64,000 nucleotides of DNA from assembly GCA_037074765.1 (NCBI GenBank), contig JBAMDO010000571.1, positions 310,001 to 374,000 on the forward strand, in the 5' to 3' direction. Numbering within the stretch: position 1 is the stretch's first letter; each line of letters starts with the position of its first letter. The position numbers and the translations under genes were made by a program. This DNA is from Mansonella perstans (Eukaryota; Nematoda; Chromadorea; Rhabditida; Onchocercidae). Shown here piece by piece: positions 26,101 to 37,300 of the stretch. The notes under the pieces were generated by a model. It ran no database searches. It saw only the letters and a list, made by a program, of their open reading frames with translations, and had not been told where the DNA came from.

Positions 26101-27878
26101 TATAGTGGTGGTTTTGATACAGCTTTCAATGAATGGTATAAAAATGCTCAGAAATATCGTATTGGTGCGGGTTGTGATCTTCTTATGCGGCATACTATTT
26201 TGGAAAAAAATCTGAGCGATGCACTACAAGTGAAAAGACTTCGTAAGCTCAACTTTTACATTCATTTTCATTCCACTTGAATTTTATGCTTAAGAAAAAT
26301 AGTAAATTATAAAGGATTTTCGTATTTACACTTTACTGTTTATGAGGAATCATTTGGATTTAGGTGTGGTTCATTTACTAGTTGTAAAAAATTAACTCTA
26401 GTAAGTTGTGTCTGCTTATATAAAAGTTGACTTGGACTTGTTACTTGCTTGAATTCTCAGAAACAAAAAAGTGTTGGAAAAATGAGAAAACGAGACCAGA
26501 CTGGCTAGGATGAACACATTTTGTTATTTTTCTAATATTTTGCAACTCCAACTTTTTTAATCCTAATTCCTTTAAATTTGAGACAATTTGACTTTTGTGC
26601 CTCATGAAGACAGTTCCAGGAGATATTTTGGAAAAACTCAATGAATTTGGCGCATTTTACGTCGGTTTTGCTGAACTCGTTATAGAGCTATTAAAGGCGG
26701 ATATGGCTGGCGAGGCGCAGCTGATATTCACACGGGTATGCATTGAAGCATGTTATGCTCAGTTTTTATTCTTCATTTTATATCCTGGAGACCCGAGAAT
26801 AATGTTTCCAAACCAGTGTAAATATATTTTTTCAGTTGAAAATATCTGGACGTCATTTCCGAGAGCCTCTCATTCGTATGCAGAATGACGTGGTATACTT
26901 TTTCATTGAAATTTTAAATATTTATATTCATGAAATTCAAGAATTTATATAGATGAATATTGTTGAATTTTTCTCCTACTTTAGATTTTTGATCTCAAAA
27001 CATTAAATCTTTGATTTATAATTTAATTTCATCTATATTCTAAAGCTTTCAGGCCAATTTATCTCTTGTTGAATATTTCGCGACTGTATTTTTGACTACT
27101 TTACTAGAAGAAAACGGATCTCGAAGCACTCGGAAACATTCGCGACAAAAATTTTCATCAGAAAAAGAACTAGTGAAGGATTTTCAAGCAAGTTTCAATT
27201 TTGAAAACTAATTTTCTGTATTTTCCTTTTCCCATCTTTTTTGCATAAGTTAACTTAAGTTATTTTCTTTTTTCCGTTATACAAATTTTGGCTTGTGATC
27301 CTCGAAGAATTGATAAATGAGTGAAACTCTGGGAAAAGTTTTCAGGAATTAAATTGCCAAAGTTATATCCCATCATTATTGGCAATTTGGCAGCCACGAT
27401 ATAACTCGAAAAAAGAATTAGAAATTAAGAAATCTAGGACTGATGTCAAGCAACTTCGAGAACTCATACATATAACCCAAAATGTGTGGTTTGAGATAGC
27501 AAGTATGTTTATGCTTCATTGTTAAAAATGTGTTGAATTATCACTGTTTGGAAACGTCATATATTAATCAGCTGATTGAGAATTTTACATTTTTCTTTAT
27601 CCGACGTAGATAAGTGGCAGGAAGATCTTTTTAAACCCTCGTTCTAAGTATTGAAAGACCTAGTTAAAAAAGGGAAATTTGAGTGTTCCAGTTTCCGAAC
27701 AAATTGCATTTAGATATCTTGCTTATTTTTCCCAGGTAGAGCCGATGATGTGAAGTCATTAGAACGTTTACGGACTTGGATTACAACATATAGCAGTAAT
27801 GAACGCGACAGTGCATTGAAGAGACTGGAAGATTTCTTCATTGCAAAAGAAAATGCGATGTCTGATAGGAATCGATAG
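23162..27878 (+). CDS. Large helical-repeat protein, PPR-like, 5' end incomplete
   Basis: Exons: 23162-23226, 23348-23447, 23710-23786, 23959-24073, 24174-24279, 24477-24587, 24690-24929, 25133-25275, 25423-25559, 25672-25773, 25834-26011, 26106-26242, 26620-26735, 26836-26889, 27053-27187, 27346-27502, 27736-27878. Phases agree at all junctions and the gene ends in TAG (at least 705 aa). From 25133 onward the protein is a run of paired helices ([74 protein letters not shown]), resembling a PPR/TPR-like solenoid. The basic segment [19 protein letters not shown] after 24477 could be an internal mitochondrial presequence, so 23162-24461 might instead be a separate gene. The intron after 27187 appears to use a GC donor (CAA|GCAAGT). 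I do not recognise the ortholog. It is similar in kind to the 13372-18997 gene, but I saw no close sequence identity between them. Confidence 0.8.
24381..24461 (+). CDS. Possible alternative terminal exon (27 codons with stop)
   Basis: Opens after TCGGTCGCAG. It accepts the phase-0 donor at 24279 and reads [18 protein letters not shown], then CKKNFKIL and TAA. The exon at 24477 also accepts the same donor in phase 0. The locus can therefore make either a short protein ending here or the long helical-repeat protein. Alternatively 23162-24461 is one gene and 24477-27878 another. Confidence 0.45.
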   Translation: MYFQYFGAFYVNGSSMASCKKNFKIL

Positions 27879-29047
27879 AACAAAACGAAATAGTTTCTTA
27901 CTAAATTTCTTATATCTGTAGTTTTGATGTCCCAGAAAACAATCTCAAGGTTTTTCGAGATGATGTTAATAGTGTTAACTTTTTCCGAATGTTTTTATTG
28001 TTTCCAATAAGTGCAAGTTCATTATTATAAAAATATTTGAATGAACTCACACTGTTAGCACACAGTGTTTGCAATGCTTTCTATTCGTTTCTTTAGGCTT
28101 AGTTATTTGTTATTTTTTTTTTTTTTTGAGTAATAATAATTTGATCACAATTGCATTTGCTCATTTAATACGAAGAGTTTAGTGGCAATTCTTTTAGTGA
28201 TTATCCAAAAAAGTAAGCGAGATATGGGAGAGCCGCCAAAAAGCTCTATGGGCTTATTTCTTGCGATTCATGTTAGCCGTGAGGTTATAAAAGCTAAAAT
28301 TGAGCTGAATGCGGAACAGTGATGGCATCATTGCGTCATTCTTTTTGGAATGTTTGTTCGATGCTTGTAAGATCGCTGAAGTAAAGTAGTTGTATTGTAC
28401 AAAACGAATGTGCCAAAGAAGTTCGGAAGACATTGCAAGACTTTTCTAGAAATGCAAAGTGCTTTTTGTTTCGAGATCCCTCCGAAACTGAGAATATAAA
28501 TTGCTAACTTTTCTGAAAGATAATTGACAGCAGTCGATATCTGTGAGATCTTCATATTTGATGTCTGTAACTACTTTCGAAAAGTTACGTTACTTTAAAC
28601 TGCTGCTTTCATCATTATAATTCATCATTTAGATATTGCTATCACTAAGGCTATCTAGAGTTAAAGAATTATTTGAGAACCTCAGTACTTTAGTGAGCGT
28701 TTTGAGAGTTTGACTACAAGTTCCAGATAGATTTGTTAAACTAATTGTCTATGATAAAGGCAAAAATTTCGTTGCAGGTAAGTAATTAGGCTAGTTAAAC
28801 TTTTACTTTATCGTTTTATTGAAAATAGTTCAAGGAAAGGGGAAATTTAATGAAAATTTTTGATGAAATTTAATCGGATACGATCAGGATTTGGAAATGA
28901 ATTCATTGCTGAGTGGTGGTTATCGTAGGTTAGTCGGTTCAAAATTTTCATAAAAATATATCATATTTTTATCATTTATTGCTGTTATCTACGGGAATAA
29001 CTAGTTTTTTGAGAAAAAAGGTAATTTATCATTGAGGAAAGAGTAAA
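27879..29047. other. Intergenic region, no supported gene
   Basis: Contains a poly(T) run at about 28112-28127 and short open frames on both strands (for example 28225-28320 and the reverse frame 28328-28555). None has matching splice sites or recognisable similarity. Confidence 0.4.
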
Positions 29048-30993
29048 ATGTCCGAAAATCAGCATAAGAAATTTTCACCTGAAGTTGTCAATCTACTCGC
29101 TCATATGATGGATATGACATTGAACAAAGCTGAAGAGGTTTTTTAGCACTTTCTATTTTGTACTTGTAGTTTAATAAACTGAAGATCACCCTGGTCTTAG
29201 CTAGATTTTAGGCAGCTCTTTCATCTTATATTCATTTTAGGCCTTAATAACAATCATTCTCATTATCATTTGTTAGTTAGGCTAATATTTCCTATCTTAA
29301 CTTTATCAGCCACCAGTTTGAAGCATTCCTCGTTTCATGGATGAAACTTGTGAGACAGTGTTTTCTTTTTTTGGAGTATTTTTAACGCTATCCAATCAAA
29401 TCACACAGTACAATGAAATTCCAGAGTTTAAATCTACGTTCTAACAATTATCTTCAGAAATAATTGAGTATCTCATATCTCTGAAGGTACTTGCTGGTTC
29501 ATAGATTGAAGCGTTGCCTTCAGTCGAGAAAAAAAATTCGTAAAATAAAGATATAAAAATGGTCCATAAATCTAAAGATTATTGAAAGTGTCCAATTCCC
29601 TCTGATCATTAATTCAGTGACTCGGTGATTTAATCGTAACACAGTGATGTTTTGATTTCTTTCAGCTGTCTAGACGACATCAACTACCACTTGAAAACTC
29701 AGGAAATCATAAGGATTCCGAAATAAGGAATACTAGTAAAGCATTATCTGAAAGTAAATTTTCGTCAGTTGAACATAGATTTCAATCAAGATTTTGAAGA
29801 TCAAACAATGAGCTGTACATTTCACATTTAGATGCACCGTTATCAGTTCCGAGCATTAATTTTCCGATAAATGAAACACAGGTAAACACTGTAAATTCTA
29901 TTAGTCATTTTAATGAAGGGCCAAAATTTGATTAGCTTTACCAATTTTTATTGCAAATCATTGAAGAAAACAGTTCTTATTTTTCCTTCAAAATCTACAA
30001 GCAATCTCTTGTAATGAATTAATTATTTGGCATCAATTTGTCACAGAAAATTGAAAATCTAAATCAAATCAAGTCGAAATTTCACAGAAGTAATGATCTA
30101 AAATAATTGAACTCATTTATATCTCAAATGATTCATTATTATAATTTTCATTGGGCTAACCACTACTCCTAACTAATGACGAAGAAATGCTTTTTGACTT
30201 GCTGTTCATTGAAAGCGTCGTTTAATTAATGGGAATAAAAAAGTATTTGAAACATTATTTTATTCTAAAAAGTTTTAGTCAGTGGCTGCACATGGCGTTG
30301 GTGTGAATGTGCTCTGTGCAGATAACACAACTGTGCCAGAGAGTACAATTAACTGCGAACCCATTGTTAGTGTTGTTGACTTTCAAAATAATGAAAATTT
30401 CAGTTTATCTTCAAATACAAACTTTTAAAACGATGATCATTTCAAAATTTATTGTACATTGAGCTTATATTTTAATAGAAAGTAACTTCTATTCATAAAG
30501 TTGATTTCGAATTTATGATGTGTTGAAAATTGGAAATAAAATTTGTTATCTTAAATCATCATATTATCTTAAATCATCATACATCTATATAGATCATCGT
30601 TTTAATTGCTGTTTGCACTGTATTTTAGACAGTTGGAATCCCAAAAGAGTGCCCGAGTGTCACTTTTGGTTATATAATAAAAGCACGGAAAGATGATAGA
30701 GATATTCATATTCCTGCGAAGGTCGCTTCAATTTTATAAGCATGCTGGAAATAATTTATGTATCAGTAAATTGCTATCATAACTTGATTTCTGAAAAGTT
30801 CAACTCATTCTAATTGAAGATCAGCCAATACTTACAGATCGTAATAACTCAGTTACGAAAACCGGGTATTGATATTAGTTTCTATTTGGAAACACAGCTA
30901 TATCCTGGACTACCACCCCTTCACTTTCGCATTTTCTGTCCTAATTATGAGCCGAAACAGGTGTGGATCAATGGAAAAGAATGCATTCATTGA
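29048..30993 (+). CDS. Orphan protein of about 187 aa, not recognised
   Basis: Six exons: 29048-29137, 29666-29753, 29832-29881, 30279-30365, 30629-30721, 30838-30993. They total 564 nt, in frame throughout. The N-terminus MSENQHKKFSPEVVNLLAHM is a short predicted helix. The middle is Ser/Asn-rich and probably disordered. The C-terminal half is compact with beta character: TFGYIIKARKDDRDIHIP, then LRKPGIDISFYLETQLYPGL, ending VWINGKECIH. No membrane segment, signal peptide or catalytic motif is visible. The fourth exon can also be read on past the donor at 30365 to a TAA at 30428, giving a shorter isoform. The donor of exon 1 (GAG|GTTTTT) is weak. The gene converges on the dopamine receptor gene, 372 bases away. 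Confidence 0.6.
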
Positions 30994-31365
30994 TGATATT
31001 ATTGCTATACATATATAATAAGAAATAAACTTATAATGCTTACAAATCGCTGACAACCGAGAATAAGGGATTATTTTTGCTATGATATTTGATGAGATAA
31101 ATGACATACTGCCGATCCATTCGTGCATTTGTAAGAGTGCCAAAGAGTAAGACTTTAGTGAAGCAAGACATCTGTGGGTACCATCAAATTAAATTCCAAC
31201 ACTTTTTTAGGTTGGATGGAATGTTAAGAGCGTGAGAAGGATCCTGAATTTGTCTTTCTTCCTTGGATTCATTGATCTTTTCGAATGGAGAACTGAAAGA
31301 AAAGGAAAAAACTTGTGCCTTCTAGGCTGAAACATGATGAAACTCATAAGTAAAAAAGGCCATAA
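30994..31365. other. Convergent intergenic region
   Basis: A short gap between the 3' ends of the orphan gene (+) and the dopamine receptor (-). It should hold both 3'UTRs. No further coding is supported. Confidence 0.45.
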
Positions 31366-34300
31366 TTAAAAGAAAATAGTGAAAGAAAACGAACGAACTT
31401 TCCCGAATAATATACATTTGAAGGCACGTCGAAATTCCATATTGAAAATGGTATAAATGATTGGATTGATGCAAGAGTTGATGTAACCAAGCCAAGTTGT
31501 GTAGAAAAAGGCGTAGAAATCAACTTGACAACTCTTAATATCTATCTGAATACACACTGCATTGAGGACATATATGGAAAAAAATGGCACCCAGCAAGCC
31601 AAAAATATCCCTGAAATTAAATTATTTTTTTATATATTTTAATTTAAATTTAAATTTTGAATTTTATATATTTTAAAGAAATTATTTATGAAAATTAGAA
31701 AAAAAACATGACGAAGAATTGTAGAAAGTGTGCAAGGAAATTTAATTACTGATTTCGGAATTATTTCCACATCAAAACATCACACATGGGTCATTTCGTC
31801 TCTTTTAAATTAAATTCCAGAATTATTCCAATTTATTTGTGCCTATGTATTGCTCTCGGTGCTAGGATACTGTTAGAAGTCAAGCAGAGATAATGAGACA
31901 GCTCGTTTTTGAAAAATGTTCAATAACTTATGGTTTTTTTCAACTTTTGTTTCTTGCATATGATAGATTTAATTTCGTATTTTCCTGCTTTAAAAACTTT
32001 CATATTTTATTATTTTATTTAAAAACCTTAATATTGTACCACATAAGCTGCTAATAGAACAGAATTGGATCACAAATGAAATTTTTTCTGCAACATTTTA
32101 AAAAGCAAAAGAGCGAAACGTAAGATAGCCTGAGAATGTTTTGTGTATTTATCAATGCTACTATTATGTTGCTCGAACTCAGTTTTTATTCTCAATTTCT
32201 CATATGAAAATTCTGAAAATGCATGAAATTGCAAATAGAAGCACTATACCTACGACAATACCGAGCGTTTTTGTGGCACGTTTCTCCATCCTTTGAATTC
32301 TGCTGGAATGCCTTCCGGTTAAGCTACTTCTACGATTTAATGTTCTTCTAAATATCGTTGAATTCTGTTCCGTTAAGAAGCTACTTCTAAAAATAAATGA
32401 TGCCTAGATGCTTAAGGGATATTTGGAAATGAAATAAAAATATTCTTCATCAAAGTTTTACTTTAATCTTTTGAGCAACTTTAACAAACTTAGAGTTTTA
32501 AGCCATCGTAAACATTTTTAGTAATAAATGATAGCAAAATGGCAAATTATCAATGTAGATATTCACCTAGAATCAATTGAACTCATGTATGGAAGCTTCC
32601 TTCCCGAGATCCAGCATTTTTTCAAAGTTTTGATTGTTTCACCAAGATTACCAGATTCTTTCCTGATACCCTTCGTTCCTTTCCATTCAGTCCTTTCATC
32701 TTAAAGACAGTTTATTAGGAAGTTCATATTATCAGATATAGTTTTGCGGATTCAAAAGTTTTGAAATTTTATTGATCGTTCAAAATAATTTAAAGAACAA
32801 AGACATAAATACTTGTTAACTGTTATCATTTTGTATAATAAACTCAAAAAACCATCAAGAATGATGTCTACCTTTTGCTAAATTGCCTTTCTGTCTATCG
32901 CATTGCTTTGCTTCACTACCTTTCTCTTCTAATCTTGATTTGTTGTCCAAAAATTTTTTAGCAAAAAAGTCGGCGCTATGTTTTAACTGCACCTGCAAAA
33001 CAAATATTTTACTTTTGCTTCAAGCATCATGAAATTTCAAGCGCCTTATCGATGCTATCATTATTTGAAATCATATCTCACAATTACCCTCTTTCTTCCT
33101 TGTTCAACAATTTTTCTGCATTTCGCTACATTAGCACTGGTGAATAGATATTGTTCTTCATCATTCGTTTTGTCCTTTCCATCCTTAAATAGTTTCAAAA
33201 GATGTGGAATAGTCCAAGAGATCATTCCTTTTCTTGATAGAAAATACACATGAAAATTCCAATTATTCACTTTCATTCAATTCAGTATTTTTCAAGTGTG
33301 AAATCAGAAAACTTACTTGCAATATGAGTTCATTACTAAAAATTATGTCGGTCTCTGATTCTCCACTACTGAGAATATCGTTTTCCATTTTCTTCACTAT
33401 AAAATTTTCGCCTTATTTACTTTCAGTCTATTAGTTTACTTAGCTAATAGATGAGAAATGGAATTTCGTGTTTTTGGATCTAAAACACTTCATACATTGT
33501 TAACTAGAATAAACATGTAATTCTTAAAATTAAATTACAAGCAAATAATTAAATAATCACCTGCAGTGTTTATGTCCCGTAATTTACAAAATTTATAAAC
33601 TACAGCTGAACTTTCTTTGCTTTTAGAATCGTCCTGTAAGTACCTATAAAATGCTTATTAGTTCTAAGCAATTTTCCAACATAATTTATTGTTCTTTTTC
33701 TCCTTCAGAGAAGACCAATTTAATGAGCAATTTAAAAATTTTTTAATATAATTTTTTCTGCAACTAAAACCGGATCACAATGACACATACGAAGAAAAAC
33801 ATAGGGCAGAAACTGCACGACGAGCGAATGCATTTCTTCCAGATGACTTAATGTACTACGCTTGTACTTTAATTATTTATTTCTTTAAATTTTCGGAATT
33901 TCAGCCATTTGCTAGCAAGAACTAGGCTTTTAAATGTATTCTTGTCTTCAGGCCTTTGCTAAAATGACAGCTGGAAACAACAGATGGATAATCTAGTTTC
34001 GAATTTAAGTTCAGAAAAAGTAAAATTCAATCTTATAAGTCGAAATGAATTCACGCCTCAATGATAAAGGTGTCATTGTCGAAAGGAATATTAAGAGTAA
34101 TTGCAAATAAAATTAATTTCGATAAAATAGAAAAAATTCCGAAGAATCTGATGAAGTAAAAATAATCGAAGTACAAGCGTAATAGATTAGTATCAAACTA
34201 AAACTGATACCTCCAACAGAAACGTTAGGCTGAGTAATACCTCTGATTCCTCTTGTAACTTTATCATTCACATAATCTCTCAATTCAATATCAACAATTT

Positions 34301-37300
34301 GTTGTTTATTTCAAGACTAATTCATTTCATTATCTCTAAAAAAAATCTTCGGAATCCTGATCGATCGCCCTATAAGCTCCAGTAGAAGTTACTTGATTTA
34401 AAATCCTAATTTTCCAGAAATCCAGTAGCAAAAAAGTTTTGGCTTACTTCTTGTGAATCCTGCAAAGTTGAAATGCAATTGAAAAATAAGCATACCGACT
34501 TAAAGTAATTTCTGTGTAGGGACAAGGCATAGTGTTACAATCCATTCTTGCCGGCATTCGCACTAGAAATTCTTCACTGAACGATTTTTTTACTGTAATT
34601 TAAGTATAATTATTGAACGAGATCTCGACTTCAAATTTTTTGATTTAGACTCTTAAATTTTGCTAAATCACTAAGTTTTAATCTCTTTGATTGACTTACA
34701 GAAACAGCATTTTTAATCACTATTTACTAAGTAACACTGGGTATTTTTGGTAGACAAAGCAGAGAAATTTAATTCTGCCTTCCGAAAGCGTATCAGGGTG
34801 AAAACATTGTGATTCATTTTAAAAATCTTTTTGTACATTTACTCATTAAACAAGTACAAATAAATGGCATAGGCAAGTTTATTACAAGTCACAATCTCTT
34901 GAAATTCCCAAATTTGATTAATTTACTTGTACTGGAAGTTTCTTCTTCTGAAATATCAGTATTGTCGGAGTACTGCTTAAGTAACTTTTGCATTCCATTT
35001 TTGGGATTTTCATTATCAATTTTATGGGAATGGAGTGCGGTTATTTTTGAAACTGCAGTGACAGTATCGCTGAAAATAGCAATAAAGAAATGTTTAGATT
35101 AACCAAAACGAAGGGGATGATAATGATATCCAGTACTGATAACGTGATAATATGATAGGAAAGCTGAAATAAACTGTAGGTTTTACAACAAAGAATCTGT
35201 TTATTCTCTTACTGATATTAAGCTGAATTAGTTGGCATTGAAAATTGTTTAAAATATCTCATTATATTGAATAATTAGTGAAATGGGATTTTAATATTGA
35301 GTGTGAAAAAGTTCGATAAAGTATTTTTTCTTGGGATATAATTTTTACTTGCAACTGTTACTATCTACTGCAGCTTGAGCTTGAGGCGCGGAATGGATTT
35401 GTTTTATCTCTATTTGCCTCGTTATTTATGATCATATCTCTTATTAGTGGCTTGTAAATACTTGGAAACTAAGTGAAAAATACTGAAATAAATAAAGATA
35501 ATCCGATAAACAACTGAAAAGCATACTTCAGCTTTTCATTCTTTTCTTTGCTCGAATTTAGTTCTTTGGTATCAGAAAAAATTGCTAGCTGCGATTTTGA
35601 CATTTCTGTTGCTTCTGCTGAAAAAACTTTTAATATCACTCTTCACTGATAAAAAATTTGAATGTATGCTTATTTTGGCTTCCGTATTATACGGATTGAT
35701 TCTTTTGTTATATCAACTGCATTTAGGGCGCTCATTCCACTATACATTTGCGTTTTAAGATTACGCTCTTGTATCATTTTCTTCATAGCAGATATCATGT
35801 GTAACTACGAATGGATAAACTCATGTCCTGTAGTTCATATATTATATACTCAAGCATACTTGGAGAGATTGAAGGAACGATCGAAACTCCTTCTTTTTAA
35901 CGCCACTCCTAACAATTTATGAAATGAAATTAAAACTTGAGACTTGAAAATTGGCTACAATTTTCAAATGAAAGCTTTTCAAATTTTCAGAAAGTGGAAT
36001 TTTTTCAACTTTCAATTTAATCGTTAGAAAATAAATTACACATTTCCAGCAAATTCTCATTGTCAGGACAAGCTGAAGAAAAGAGAATTTTTTTCCTCTT
36101 TCGCTTGATTTGGCTCATTTTAGTCGAAAATTTCTGACTACCTATCAAAATTATAAACTACATTGAATCCTTTCCCTCAAATATGGTCAATTCAATATTA
36201 TGAGCAAATCCAACATGTTGGTCAGAAACTTCCACAACTTATTATTATGCTCCACTTTCTAAAGCATAATACGGTTCCTAGCCCTTGCGTATCCGGTTCT
36301 TAGTCCTAACTCTTGCTTTATTTTAACTTTAGTAGTAAGATATTGACCGCTAAGAGACCCTCCAGAAACCTCCTTTGTCATATTCCATTCACTCCATTCC
36401 AAATCGCCATTGCAATAGTAAAAGACCAAAGGAATAAAAAGGCGAAATTCTCAGTTTTTTTTTTTTTTTTGAATGGTCAATCGATTTAAGAGGACCTCAA
36501 ATTCTTTTTTAGATCGATTTTTTCTTTGAAGCTATCGCAGATTATTGGAACTGTAAAAATCAGGATTTATGAAATAGTATAAGTAGAGGACCGGGTAAGC
36601 AAACAACTAAACTGAAGTACTGGGAACACCTTGAACTCATTGACGCAAACTATTTTAACTTGAAATTATGATTTCCACTGATGAAAAATTATTATTAGAC
36701 AAACTTAAGACAAATATATGTAATTAAATGAAAAGATAGGAAAAACGAAATCATCTGTTTAATTTTATCGGAATTCGAAGTGTTGTTTCTCAGACTTTCT
36801 AAAAACCAAAATTTGCGAAATTTAACCCTTCCTTCTTCAGAAAAAATTGTGAATTTTTTAGTTACCATAATACGAATTTAAAAAAAATAAAATTGTATCT
36901 TTTACTGTTCTGTAAATATATGAAATAAGAGAACTTTATTGTCGCGGTTGGAGCGTCCTCACATTTCCCTTTTTTAACTAATTGAAAAGGAAGTTTACTT
37001 GACATAAGAACGAATTTGTCAAGCAATCACTTTGTATTTGGAAATGCTTTCATTTCCATCTTTCTTTTTCTTTTTACTCATTTTCACGCTTGTTTTCATC
37101 TATTAATACGAAAACTAATATATGGCAGATTGTTATGTTATCTTTCTCTTTCTTTTCCAACGCTGACATTGTAATTAGGATTAAGCAAAAAGAATTAATC
37201 AATTTGTAATGAACAAACCGATCCCAATTACCGCATTTTGATCACTGTAATTGAAATTGCTGACAGCTTGCGTTTCTTCGACTAATCTAAAATTAATGAG

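Noticed and set aside
28225..28555. Short frames starting MGEPPKSSMG (+) and a reverse frame of 75 codons
   Set aside because: No splice signals, no similarity and no poly(A) context; consistent with chance.
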